Assembly: GCA_947095535.1 (NCBI GenBank)
Contig: OX352772.1
Coordinates: 44,349,445-44,413,444, forward strand
Direction of reading: 5' to 3'
Origin: Poecilobothrus nobilitatus
Lineage: Eukaryota; Arthropoda; Insecta; Diptera; Dolichopodidae
Length of the DNA stretch: 64,000 nucleotides
The translations under genes and the position numbers were made by a program. Positions 1-13,500 of this stretch are shown here, in pieces (positions within the stretch are counted from its first letter, which is position 1; every line of letters starts with the position of its first letter). Under the pieces are notes generated by a model. That model ran no database searches. It had not been told where the DNA came from and worked only from the letters and a program-made list of their open reading frames with translations.

Positions 1-1845
1 TAATTTTTCAGCTTTTTGACATAAAACGATGTCTAAGTGATATCTATTTTCTTTAGCAAATTTTTCAGCCAATATGAATTCATTTCTTTCCAAATATATT
101 TTCCAAATATTACGATGTTCATTTGTTATATTGATTCTAAATATCGATCTTGAAGTATAAGCATATATAGTTTTAGTACTAAAATCTTTAAAAATGTTAA
201 GCAATTCTCCAAATTTTTCTGAAAAATATTCTTCATAAACTACACTTTGATCTAAAGTACATATAGCTGTTATATGATCTGGATACATTAATAAAACATG
301 GAAATCTGTTAAAATTATACCCCTTGGTACATTTTTATTATTGGAAAGATTTAAATTATTTGAAAAAGATTTGTAATTATTTTCAGGAAAACAAATTATG
401 TCTTCATTTGTAATGAATTCTGGTATATTAGCTGAAGGATCAATCTATAAGTTAGTTTTATTTATTAAGGATCATATAAGATAAATTAATTTATTTTTAA
501 CAATTACTTTCGCATAAAAAATTTGTTCATCAGTTAGCCAAGTGAATTCTTTTGGATATCTAATAGCATAATCACAGTTTAAAGACATTATTGAAATTTT
601 ATTTTGTTCGATTGAACTGAATTTAACCAATAATTCTTCGGGAGTGTTCATATAACGGTGAAAAATATTCTAAAATGTAATGTTTCTTTTTGTTAATTTT
701 TATAATATTAGTAATCATGTTAAACATACCTGTAAAACTAATTTTTCATCAGGTTTCAAAGTTTCTTGAAATTTATAAATTTTATCAGCTGTAGATATGA
801 GAACAATATAAGCGCTGGTATCGGGACCTTTATAAAATTGCAGCCCGGTTATTGCTTTTGGGGGTTCACGTGGATCTCGTCTTATTTCATATACCTTAAA
901 TAGTTAAAATTCATAATTTAATACATATAATTAAAAAGAAAATATAAGATATAAAAATCCAAATGTTACTAAAAATGGCTAAATTAAATTTTTTCGGTTT
1001 CCAAATTATCTATTAGCAAACAACACTTAACCAAAGCAAGCAAGTTACAATTTCTTTTACAAAATTATGGTAAATATAAAAAAATGTTATTTACCAGTCC
1101 TTCTATTTCTCTTGCACCATATAAAGGAATATAATTAGGTAACTTTTCAAGAAGATTAAGAAAATATTTTGAAAACGTTTATACATTATTTTTTCTTTAT
1201 CTTTATTATACCTGTTTCCAATTATTATAATAAACCCTGTCATCGTCTAATCCAAATTCAGCAGCAAGTATTAAACCTTTACTTGTTCCTAGTAAAATCG
1301 CACCAGTTGATTTTTCGTTTGTATCGTTGTGATTGAATCCAACAGCAGTTATTTCATGATCTTTATATTTATCAATTTTTTTGGGTGTGTCCTTTTTTGT
1401 GTGCAAATACAGTAATTCCGGTTGAAGATTAGTAGCTTTGGGTGATAATGGTATTAAAAGATGATTACCAGATGGATCAAAAAATAAGTTTGTAACATTA
1501 TATGCACCCAAATATTTCTCTAAGAAAACCTCTGAAATAATTTTATAAATATTTAGTAAAATTTCGGTAATGTTAATTTTCATTAATTTCAATACCACAT
1601 TGATTATCTCCTTTAGGAAGAAGCAATCTTAAAAGAACTTGATGAGACATTAAGCATATTAAGCAATTGTTTGAAACTGTTAAATTAGTTATTTCTTCAG
1701 GCAAAGCCAAATTTAATTTTTGTTTTGTAAAAATTGGTTTCTCAGCTTTCTCCCGATAAGTTACATATCCACTATTTAGTAATTCAGTAGGTATTTTATT
1801 GGAATCTTCACTGAGTGTACTAAATGCTTGAAATATTCGTTCCAT
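1..1845 (-). CDS. Vps18: Vps18 (deep orange/Pep3) homologue, 5' part, runs off left edge
   Basis: Subunit of the HOPS and CORVET tethering complexes, which drive endosome-lysosome fusion; the family has an N-terminal beta-propeller, an alpha-solenoid and a C-terminal RING. Six minus-strand exons join in frame: 1596-1845, 1212-1531, 1095-1142, 730-894, 508-669 and 1-444, giving 463 codons, about half the usual length of about 970. Introns are about 53-200 nt with GT-AG ends. Diagnostic stretches are SGYVTYREKAEKPIFTKQ near the N-terminus, FFDPSGNHLLIPLS, and WKIYLERNEFILAEKFAKE where the propeller passes into the solenoid. They line up with human VPS18 as I know it. I chose the ATG at 1845 (MERIF...); upstream in-frame sequence has no ATG before the stop. 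The 3' half, including the RING, lies outside the window. It is divergent from VAMP7. Confidence 0.93.
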
Positions 1846-3040
1846 TTTAGTGATTGGCACCAAAACAAAATTATAATAATAGTTATTTTTCTAGTATGAA
1901 ATATGTTTTTTTTCTTTTAATTCCGATATGACATGAACATGACAAATAAGTTTTTATTTACCTTTCATATTTTATAATTTAGAGTTTTCTCTCAAATTTT
2001 TCAAAATTTGTAGTCCAAGTGATACCTGCAACCTGATACATATATGTACATTCGACTTGAGTAAATACAGATCCGTACGAATCAAAAAAATACATGCCAG
2101 ATGTTCACGTAATCAAATTTTGATTACTAAATCATTTTGTTTGGATTGTTCAGGCAGTAATATATTGCATCTACATATATTCATATTTTTTCTTATTTAA
2201 TTTATGAATTTCAAATAATAATAATTTTAAAATAATGTAAATATAAATACTCTTGTCAAAAAGCAAGAGCGCATATATTGTGGTAATGCTTTTAATAAAA
2301 GAAGTATAGCAATAAAAGGTTGGTAAATCAAAAATGCTGGGCTAGAGATTGGATAAGGAAAAGATGCAAGCTCGAATTTCATTAACAACTTTTGAACAAA
2401 TTAATTGCCGAGGTGACATTTTTATATGTGCATAAGTATTTGTTATGAATAAATAGAAAATTACTTTATATTTCTTACTACTATGTAGGAAACAAATATG
2501 TGCAAATAATTAGCAACCATATAGCAAACAAACAAAATCAGATGTTTATATTATAATAGGCCATATTACTGAAATTAAATTGTTTTTTTCGTTGGCTCAC
2601 TCTATTAAATATTTTTGCAGGTTAATACCGCCGTTTTTGTTAAAATCTCATACTGGGTCCATCAAGCAAAAGTCTACTTTTGGCTTAAATTAGACTTTCA
2701 CTTTGTATATTGCATTCTTTATTTTTTGTATTCTTATTATTTTGAAATGTTGATAGCTATATTAAAATTGAACATTTCTTGTAAAAACCGACAAAAATGT
2801 GAACAAATAGGTACCATTTTAAAATTCCGAGTTGAAGCTGAAGCTTTAGTGTAGATCTTTTCCTAAACTTAATTTTGTTTTAAAATTTGAATGATTCTTT
2901 CATAATGAAAACATTAATACAAAATGGGCATTTTTAATAATAAAAGAAAAAGCTCCAAATATGTCAAATAATTCAATTTTCTCAAAGTACACCTTTTATA
3001 TTATATCATATGAACAAGATTTTAGAAATTAAATTGATAA

Positions 3041-3157
3041 TTATTTATACAAAAGTTTTAAAATATTTGAATTTAAACTATTAAATATTGCTAATGCTTC
3101 AAAACTAAAATTTGGATCTCGTTGTATAACAAGATTTTTAAAACTATTCCATACCAT
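3041..3157 (-). other. Short exon-like ORF, unrecognised
   Basis: A 38-residue minus-strand ORF begins MVWNSFKNLVIQRDPNFSF and ends at a TAA at 3041. Its composition (W, D, R, P, Q and E codons) is much more protein-like than the surrounding AT-rich noise. A stop lies just upstream in frame and no acceptor is obvious, so it could be a tiny gene, the relic of a terminal exon, or chance. No family recognised. Confidence 0.25.
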
Positions 3158-3341
3158 CCAATCATGATTTTAGTTTACATAATACCACATAATACATACT
3201 TTGAATTTGAATTTTCGTTTAGTTTTTTTTTTTAAAAATGAAATCTAATTTGTTGCTGTCAAAAACAAAAACCTGTTGTATAACCAAATTCAACATGTAT
3301 GGTCAGTATAATAAAAATATGTTTTTTTTTTTATTTTCAAG

Positions 3342-3458
3342 GAAAATTATTAATTGAAAGCGAAAATAATCAATTTATTTTATATGAAATACAAGTATTC
3401 AACCCTGATTTCTTATTGATGATATGTCACAACTGTCAAAAACTTTTTTTAATAAAAG
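3342..3458 (+). other. Candidate internal exon, unrecognised
   Basis: A 117-nt open stretch follows a strong polypyrimidine acceptor (TTATTTTCAAG) and ends at a donor (AAAAG then GTAAAG). It encodes 39 residues starting GKLLIESENNQFILYEI and containing PDFLLMICHNCQKLF. The exon-like signals are real in the sequence, but no upstream start exon or downstream partner could be joined before VAMP7 at 4007. It may be a relic or part of an unrecognised small gene. Confidence 0.3.
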
Positions 3459-4006
3459 GTAAAGTATTTTTGCAAAATTATTAAAAATATAACAAAGTTT
3501 GTTCTAAAATTATACATATATAATAAATAGTATATACATAATGTATGAAGTACGTAATTATATTTAATTTGATTATCTGGAATAATTAAATTTTATATTT
3601 TAACTAAAAATTTAATTTGTTGCACGTAGGCATACAATTAAATTTTCGGCAAAACAAATACAAAACAAAGGATTTATATATTGTGATTATTTCAAAAAAA
3701 AAAAAAAAACGAGTTAGTTTTTCCAATAAATTGTGTTATGATTATAATAGATGAAACGAGAATTTTAAAGTTCATCATACCAATATATGCAGACAAAAAA
3801 TGTTTAGAGAATATTACATATTAAATTTAAAGGAAAGATAGAAAGAAAGTAAATAAAAGTTTATTTTGTGAGTCATTCAATATTAAGGGAACGTCGTAAA
3901 TTTTTTATTGCATATAAATATATGAGTTGTTTAACTCGTTAATTATTCAAAACGGGGACTTTTTTTTATTTCAATATAAAAAATATTTGAAACAAAAAAA
4001 AGCAAA

Positions 4007-5305
4007 ATGACGATTTTATATAGCGTAATAGCTAGAGAAACAACTGTTCTAGCAAAATTTGCAGAATGTGTTGGAAATTTTGCTGAAGTTACAGAAAAAG
4101 TATTATCAAAAATACAACCTACTGATCATAAATATACTTATATTTATGGTAATTATAATATACACTATATATGTGAAAACAAGATTATATATATGTGTAT
4201 TGCAGATGATGTAAGTATTAAATTTCCAAACTGCAATTGTAAATTCATTTAATTTTATAATGCAATTGAAGATTTTTAATAAAACATATTTTTTTTTATG
4301 ATTCTTTTAGGATTTAGAAGTTGTACGAGCATTTTTATTTTTATATGATATTAAAAAAAAATTTATATCAACATTTGGACTTCAAATTGCTACCGCTATA
4401 GCTTATGCTATGAATACAGAATTTTCCAAAGTTTTGGCTCAACAAATGTCATATTTTAGTCACACCAATGAAATCGATAATATTTCTAGAATACATGGTC
4501 AAATAGATGAAATTCAAGATATTATGGTTAAAAATATAGGTAAAACTTTCTATTCTTTTCTATTTCTATTCTAACAAAATGTTAATAATAAAATGTAAAT
4601 TTTAATATATTTTTTTTATTCTTGTTTAAGATTCACTTAAAGATCGCGGTGAAAGACTTGAACTTTTGGTTAATAAAGCTGATAATCTAAGGAACAATGT
4701 AAGATCATTTAAAAATCTCATTTTGTTTCCATTAATACCATAACAAAATAAATTTAATTTAATTTATTTAAAAGTCGCATATTTTTATGACAATATGCAA
4801 TTCTTATCATAATTTTCTATAATAATATTGCATATTATCATAAAAATTCTATAAAGAATTTTATAAACAATTAAGATTATTAAATATTTAAATTATTTTT
4901 ATTTTTATTTAAAAAAAATTTTGAGAAAATGATAAATTTAATTCATGTTATTCTTAAAATATTTAAAAATAAAAATATGATAATTTGAAAAAAATTTACT
5001 GATAAATAAATAATTATTCTTACATATTATGTCTTTGCTATTTAACAATTTCTTAATACATCTTATATTGTTAAAATATTTATCAGTTTATTTTATAACC
5101 ATAAAAAACAAAAAAATTTAAACATTAATTTTATTTTCAGACTGTTACATTCCGAAAATCAACTAGAAATTTATCTAGAGCAATGTTTTGGAAGAATTTT
5201 CGAATGTATATTATTGTTACTATTATATTATTATTTGTTTTATATGTTATAATTTGTATGGCTTGTGGTGGATTAGCTTGGCAAAGTTGCATTCATAAAA
5301 ACTAA
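4007..5305 (+). CDS. Vamp7: VAMP7 (longin-type R-SNARE)
   Basis: R-SNARE for late endosome/lysosome fusion and secretion. Exons 4007-4210, 4311-4539, 4631-4698 and 5141-5305 join in frame to a 221-residue protein; human VAMP7 has 220. Residues 1 to about 110 are the longin domain (start MTILYSVIARETTVLAKFAE). A SNARE motif of about 60 residues follows, with the zero-layer arginine at residue 150 in LKDRGERLELL. A single membrane anchor at about 189-209 (MYIIVTIILLFVLYVIICMA) precedes a short tail ending CIHKN. The start is the first ATG, exactly where the longin domain begins. Every intron has GT-AG ends; the longest is 442 nt. It is divergent from Vps18, whose product acts in the same fusion machinery. 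Its 3' end faces the 3' end of mARC-A. Confidence 0.96.
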
Positions 5306-7575
5306 TTTAATCAAAAGAACAAAATTTATCAAAAAATTAAAAATTGTTTTCTTTATTTAAAATGAATTAATATTAATATCTTTATATGAGTTCATATTAT
5401 TTGAACATATAAAATATAATAATTATTTTGATTTTATTTCATAATTATATTCATTAATCTTATATTTTAATTAAAAACAAAAATAAAAAAGAAAAAAAAA
5501 CATTTTTAAAGATAGGTTAAGAAAAAAATTGTTATATTTTTTTAAACTGTACACAAAAATTGTAAACACTAAAAGAAAATAATTTATATTTCAGTTCTAT
5601 TTATAATTGAAATAAAAACTAAAAATAAAAAAATTGAATCTATATATGCTAAATTAATATAAAAATTTCGCTGGAAAATATATATTTAGAAAATGAAAAT
5701 TTAACAATTTGTAAAAAAAAGCATCATTCAAAAGAAGAATCGAATATTAAAACAAGAAAAAAAAAAATGCATTTGCTTGTAGAAAAAAATTAGTTTTTTT
5801 TTTTATGTTTCGTTTTTATTATATTTTTTGGGTTACAAATTTTATAATATTGTAATCTGTTTTCTTGTAACTGGGTATTTTATTATTATACTTAAAATTT
5901 ACAATTATCAAATATATACTTAAAATTATTTATTTAATACCGTGTTAATTATTTGAAAATCATATTCTAATTTATTTCTAAAAACAAAAACAATAAATTG
6001 ATGTTTAAAATAATAATTTAAGACAAATAATTATTAATTATCAAAATTTAGTATATATAAAAATTAATTATTTTAATTTATAAAGAATTTTGTGTTTTAT
6101 TTTTATTTTTTTTTTGGTTTGTAATTTGATAAGGTTTAATAAAATGACAAACTCTCCATTTGTGATTTAATAAATTCAAAAAATGTTAAAAATTAATAAT
6201 TAAGTTTTTATTGAAAGGTTAAATTGCAATTCAAATATATAATATAAATTTAAAAATAAAAATATCGTATATATCGAAAATATAAAAATATTACTTATAT
6301 AAAATTTTAAATTGTGTTTTTGTTTAAAAATATTTTTAAAATAATTCAATATTTATAGCACATTATGATTGTACATTGTACCCAGCACTTAATAAACTTT
6401 TGTTTCTTAATTATTATAAATAATAAACCGCATAGTGAAAAGGAAATGTTCATTTGTTTCCTTATTAGAGTTATTACATTGTATATGGTGGAGCAACCAA
6501 AATATAATAAAATAATTTCCTTATATAAATAAAGGGTTTAGGTAAAAAGCACATAATGTAGTATTTTAAGCATAAAATAGCTAAAAAAGTTTTTGTTAAT
6601 AAATCATGGGTTTAATCATTAACAAGCCCATATTTCGAAGTGGTATAATATTTTTATAATGATATAATATATATATGTATATATAAAAATTTAGGAACAA
6701 TAAACATTCTTCCTCTATAACCCTAAAACCCAATTTTCCAAGTAATCCTTTCCTTATCCTTTTCCCCTCAAAACCATACTGTACATTATACTACTATGTA
6801 TCAAAGGACCCATCCTAAAGGTTGATTTGGTTTTAAAAAGCTTAAGTTTGGTTGGTTGGCTGGTTCAACACTAGCCAGAGGAACCTTGTGCAGTTCCTTT
6901 AATAGACTTTCGATGTTTTCCACCGTCCCTCGTAAAAAAAAAAAAAACTTAAATTGAAATCCAGTATCTGCCAGTATACCGCTGGTAACATTATTAATAT
7001 ATAGCAAAAATGATTTACTGAATTTTGATTATTAGATTTTGATAATATGTTAGTTACATTTTAGTTTAGTGCATATTGGATATTTAAAAACGTATCATTT
7101 TCCTATTATTAAACTATTTTTGCTTTTCATATTTACATTAAAAGATAGGGATTAAGAGATAGAGTAACCCATTAAAGGATGTTAATTTTTATGATTCTTT
7201 AATACGTATATAACTACTAACTTATAATTTAAAGTTGTATATTGTTCGATTCTTTAGAAATAACGTCTAATAATTTGTTTTTTATTTATTGCTTACATTT
7301 CAACTTTTACTTTTTTTAACATAAAAGCTTTATCAGAGAATAACAGCCTTCGAAGTTAATATACTAGAGTCCCAAAAAAAAAAAAAAAAAATTCAAACAT
7401 TTTAGAATAAAATTTTTAATTTATTTTTTTTATTTTAAGAACAATAATAATAATGTTTAAAAAATTGAGATATTTCTTTATGATACCAAAAATTTAATAT
7501 TACACTTTATATATATTTAGAAAATACATTGTTTTATATTTACATAATATTACATACTTTTAAAAAATTTAATTG
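5306..7575. other. Convergent intergenic region, 3' UTRs of VAMP7 and mARC-A
   Basis: Very AT-rich with many A and T runs and no protein-like ORF. One block at about 6700-6940 is clearly richer in G and C, contains a GGTTGGTTGGCTGGTTC stretch, and ends in a 14-base A run after CCGTCCCTCG. That looks like the tail of a retroposed element, but I cannot name it. Confidence 0.45.
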
Positions 7576-10500
7576 TTAATTACTTGGAACATAAATGACA
7601 TCTCCTTTCTTGATTTTACCATTTTGACGAATACCCAATTGTAAACCCATCATTGGACTTTTAAATCCTTGAGGTACACGATAGCTGTATAATAAAAAAA
7701 TTTTTTTTTTTTAAAACTATGTACATACAATCATTTTTTATATAAAATATTATTATTTTACGTTTTTAATGTTTTTAATGGTTCATTATTTGGACTTCTT
7801 TCTCCAGTTTCAGGATCAATATTTGGAAATATACAACGATAACATGGTGCAAGTGTTCTCATTACAACCTCATCACCAATTTTAATCCAATTCCAGTTAT
7901 CTTCATCATATGGTTTATAATGGTCAGTTTTTATATGAAAATTACCTCGAAATGCCAATGGATTGACTTTATTATCTAAACGGGTATTCAATTCATCAAC
8001 AGATGATATATTAATTAGCATATAACTTGACACATCCTGGAGTGAACCCTATATAAAAAAAAAAGTATATGAATTGATTATAAAATATTTTTATATTAAT
8101 TATCTACTAAAAATTTTCAACTAAATTCAATTGAAAGGGCAAATAAAAACATTTACAATTTCACAACAGTTTTTTTTTTAATTAACAAATTAATTAAAGC
8201 AAAGCATCGAAATAAAAATTCATGAATTGAATATACTAGCTTCCTTTTTTGACCTCAAATACTTTTTGTATTTGGTTAAGTATCATAAAATATAATGTAA
8301 ATGTTATTTTTTTTTTTTTAAGCTGCTAAAGTATTCGAAGGAAGTAAAGAAAACATATAGAATTAGGCTATCATCTTGACATTCGTTGTAATAGTTTTGT
8401 AACCTCTTACAGTTATGCAATATTTAATATTTTATTTTGTTCAGTACTTTAATTTTTCTATACGGACAACGGAGCCTTGAAAATTTGAACTGAAACAGAT
8501 TACAAATATTTTTATTTCAATAAATACTTGTACGTCGGAAAACTAAATATCTATACCAGGTTATATAATTTTTTACTGTTAGCTGTGGTAATATCCCTTA
8601 CATATTATCATAATGGAGAGTATTTAAAAATAAAAAGTTTAAAAGTGGAATTTATAGCATCCAAATATTTAATTTTATCTTGACTCCAATTCAAAGCCAC
8701 GAGCACATTATTATACCACTATAATGGTCGGACCACATCCAAGTGCATAGAATATAATTCTTATATAATATAAAGACAAATTCATTTAAATGTGACATAT
8801 TTATTCCAGAAATAAATACAAAAATAATTAGAAATTACTACTGGTGGTTAAACGAATTGCATAAGTAGATAATCTAGTATTAGAATAAGTTTAGTATCGT
8901 CGTATCGTTTAGTGAAAGTTAGTTCTGACATGTACATTAAGGTAATATAAAGATTTTATAAAGTAAAGTTAAATTATTTTTCGGATTTTCAATTTGACCA
9001 ATGACTAATAAAAACGAGGAAGAATACAGTTGACTTTGTCAACTCTTAGATACCCGTACGAACCGTTAGTATGTTCACACCCTGTCACTCTGCTTACAAT
9101 GCTCTGCTTATTTTTTTAATATTTTAGTATTTTAAAATAATTTGGGTGAATTTTATAATTTCTAGTACTATGGGTTGTACATATATTCAAACTATATGTT
9201 TATATGTACATTCTTCAAAAGCAGATTCTAACCTTCCACATAACGATTATCAATCCAAAACTTTTTCAAATATTCTATAGTACCATTTAATACTAAGCGG
9301 TAAATGTATATTAAATTTACTAAGTACAAAACAGTAAATATAATTTTAAATATTATATTATATTATATTTAAATATTCCATTTACAGAATAATTTCTTAT
9401 AAGTACAATAAATACATATATGTATGTAAATACGGCACTATATAATATACATATATACTCTTATTATTCACTCACTAGTGGCATATGCGATATGTAAATA
9501 AACATGACATTATATAAGTATGTATATATATCAATATCATATAAATAAAAATTCTTCAAGCAACCGTTATGTTGTTTATTTATTTACATTGTTTTGTACT
9601 ACGCATTATATCCTCAACAATTTCAAATTATCGAGTAAAACAAAATGGAAAAAATTCTTTAAAGAAATTTGTTAGAAAATTTGAAAAAATCAAGTAACTC
9701 TTTCGTCAATTATAAAGTAACCCTATATTATTAAAAAAAGTTGTTAACAGAAATAAGAGTATAATGTTGAAGCTTTAATTTTTGTGTATTACTTCAAAAA
9801 AATTTTAACAGGTGTTCAAGTTACAGGTGTTTAAAAATAGGAAATTTTCAGTTTTTGACCCCTTACAGCTCCTAAACGGGGGGTGATACAAAAAAAATTT
9901 CTGAAATGACTCATATTTTCAAAGATCTAACTTCTGTCAAAATTTCAAGTTTCCAACTTAAAACATTTAGAAGATAGAAGGGTTAAAGGATTTTGCAAAA
10001 TTTGAGTTTCGCATAACTGTAAATTAAGACACCGTATGCCACAAATATATATTTATTGTATATATACTTTTAAAGCTAATAAAAGTAGTAATCGTTTGGC
10101 GATTTTTCAAAATGAAGATATACCTTATACAACTTGTGCTATAACAATTTAAATATAGAGCTTTTTTGAACCTTTGGGGAGCTGTAGCTCCGTAACGGGT
10201 GGGGCTACAAAAAAAAGTTATTAAAAATAAAATTAATATTTTTGTGAGATCTATCAGTAGTTAAAATTTCATAGCTCTATTGCAAAAAAAATGTGGGGAT
10301 CTAAAAGTTAGGTGTTCGAGAGCTACCCTAACGCTGGGTCCAAACTCAACCAAAAAAAATAGAGAACCTACAAATTACTCCCAGAATATTTTGTGTAAAT
10401 TTCAAGATTCTAGCTTTCTTAGTTTTTGAGTTAGCGTGCTGACGGACGGACGGACATGGCTCAAAAGTCTTAGCATTTTTTTCTGATCCGATCCATACCT

Positions 10501-13500
10501 TTGAAGGTATATCTAGCTCGCTTATTTCGAGGTGTTACAAACGGAGGAGTAATTTTATTATACCCGATCCTATCGTACGGGTATAATGACCAAAAGAAAC
10601 AAACCAAAATAAAAGATAGATTATTATTACATACTTATTTAGTTTTTTAAGCATACCTACATATATATAGGATTTTCCGATTAAATGAAACATTTTTTCA
10701 ATTAAATGAAATTTTTTTTTAGAATAATTATAAGTTGAAAAAAAAAATTGTAAAAAATTATTTTCAATGACAAAACCAACATTTTCTTTTAACATAGTTC
10801 ATCTTTTTCCCTTAAATTAAATAAACTAGTTTGTGCAAATAGTGCATATAAATAAATAAATAGTGCAAATAAAAGTGCAGAAAAAATAAAATTTGAATAT
10901 AATCAATTTTATATAGAATCCTATATATACATATTGGGTACATAATAATCAAGATGCAAATATATATCTGAATTGTTTAATATTAACGAACTGAGAAAAT
11001 TTTCTAAAGAAAGAACATAACTAGTAAATTTTTGTACATTCATAATAAAATTGCCTTAGAACAAATATGATATGTACTAAGTACGTGAGCCTGAATATCG
11101 GTTCCAAATTAATTTGTTTTTGAAACTAAATTCAAATATACATATATGAATAAATCATATAGATAATTTCAACAGACTTCCTGTCGAGGGACTACCAGCT
11201 AAATGAGGCATTCAAAGAAATGACGTATTCAAATTTTTTAAAGATGAAGAGTCTTTCGGTCATATGTATTCAAAAACTCCAGAGCTTTACTTTGAGTAAG
11301 ATATATGCATCTAGAAGCATACTACTTTACTGAAAATGAACTGCTAGCAGTAAACTCTCTACAAATTTTCACTTCACTTTTAGGTATAAAAATTCACGAA
11401 ATTCCATATATAGCAGTAATCTAAAAGACTAGATTTTAAGATGATGATTTTAAGATAATACAAAAAAAATTTCTAATACATAAAACAATAAAATAAATTT
11501 CGAAACCACTTTCAATCGACTGTGAAGTTCTTTATTTTGTATTTTTTAATTGCATTTATCAGATAACGCCTAAAAATATGTACTTTTTAAAAATACAATA
11601 TTAAATGATAATCATTAATAATCGATTATAAATAATTCCTCTTAATAATCGATTAATATAAAATAAAAATAAAATATTGATTAAAAATGATATTTTTCAT
11701 AACTTAAAATTTTATGACAAAAAAATTGTATATATACGAATTAACATAATATAATAATTAATTTTTCTATAAATTCAAAATGCTGCAGCTGCTAGATGCT
11801 CAATTGTGAAACGGGGTATTGACCATATGCTTTATTTTAAGAAAGCAAAAATAATTTAAAATGTAATTGGTAATATGGTAAAAAGTTTTATAATTTTTTC
11901 AATTGCCTGTTTTTCATCAGAATAAATTACATATTTACAAAATTAGTTCATTATACCTAATTGTTTATTATATTTCCACATGGTTTTTCTTGGATCTAAT
12001 TTTTGTAACCGTTTTATTTTCTCTTTCAAATTAATATTTTGTAAAGGGGCTTCTATTCTTCTTTTTTAAATCGAAGGATATGAGGATCACAAAAATTTTT
12101 GTGCATTTACGCAAAAAAAAGGTGTTTTTTTCTATTTTATATACTTCTCGTTTCAAAATTTATTTTCAAATACTATACATAATCTATGTGTAATAATACA
12201 TATGCATATAAAAATGAGTTTACTTCGTGAAGAACTGTGTAGAAATAAACATCAGTTATGAAATCAGTTATGCGCAGTATGAAACGAGCCTATCGGATTT
12301 AAAAAATAATTGTGGAGTTACATTAAGTTTCAGTTTTTATGAAAAATTTGTATATTTGTAATTTGTATTCCGACTAATATGGAATTGAATGAAAACAAAG
12401 TATAAATTCAGGAATTAAATCACATATGTATGTATGTATGTGCGTATATGAACGTATCACTTATCTTAAGAGTACCGACCAAATTTTTGAATTTACTGTT
12501 ATTTGCGGTTTTGAATTAAATTACAATGTATCAAAATGATTAAAAAATCATTGTAAACAGAAGAAAAGACGAAAAAATTTTTAAAATTAATGTATTTTTT
12601 ATTAAAATTCAACTATTTATTATCTTTAAAAAAAATAACAGCAGGCAAATCATTTAATTTGTTTAGACATTATATTAATAATTTTTTTTGTATTTTTTTT
12701 TTTGTATTTGGCTTAAATTCAAGAACAGAACAGTTTGTAGAAAATAAACAATTATTTTGTTTTTCATTCTGTAAAAGCTTTTTGTTTTTTTTTTAAATGT
12801 TTTAATGTATACCATAATAAGTTTTAAAATGTAATAATATGAATATTTTTAGATATTAAAAATTGCATAATTTTTGTTTTAAAAGGAACAAACAAATAAA
12901 ATAGTAATTCTAGTGCTTATTGATTAATTAGATCACTATTAGGATGGTCGTCTTAAAATAATGGTGAATTGTAAGAAATTTTAATACATAGGTACATACA
13001 TACATATGTAATTGAGGGTGAAGAAAAATTTTCGTTTCATATATGAAAAGTTATTAAAAAAAAATCCATAATGTTTATTTTATTTTTTTTTTAATATAAA
13101 GATCTGGTAATTTTTCTTATTTTTACTTCTTCTTAGGTACTGTTTCTTTTACGAGAATTATTAAAACCTAGACAAACCCGGTCAGTCTGGTAATCAAGAA
13201 ATGTAATATTGGTATTGGTTAGCAATCTAGAAATAATATTGATTTTTTATCACTTAGCTTTTTAATGAAATAAAAAGAAATATCTTTGTCTACTAATATA
13301 GTTTTTATTTATCTTAAAAACGTTTTTTGAGAGCTGTTCCCCTGTTTGAGAGATGTTCCCCTTATTTGCAAGAATACTTAACTTTTTACAATAATAATAA
13401 AAATAAATTTAAATAAACATAAAAACGTGTAGCAACACTAAGAAAACTAAAGAAACATTTTGTAGTGAGGGTTCGGTACGACAGTCCCCCATTTCTTCAA

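Larger units (their letters stand above)
1846..4006. other. Divergent intergenic region between Vps18 and VAMP7
   Basis: About 2.2 kb of AT-rich sequence that must hold the promoters and 5' UTRs of both flanking genes. I see no clear TATA or initiator match that I would defend. Two exon-like islands inside it (3041-3157 minus, 3342-3458 plus) are listed separately. A third weak island starts at about 2621 after a good acceptor (TATTTTTGCAG) and reads VNTAVFVKISYWVHQAKVYF, but it has no recognisable partner exon. Confidence 0.5.

Noticed and set aside
2615..2854. 79-codon plus ORF, possibly Tudor-like (VNTAVFVKISYWVHQAKVYF)
   Set aside because: A good acceptor precedes it, but the later part is low complexity and no start exon or conserved Tudor residues could be assigned.
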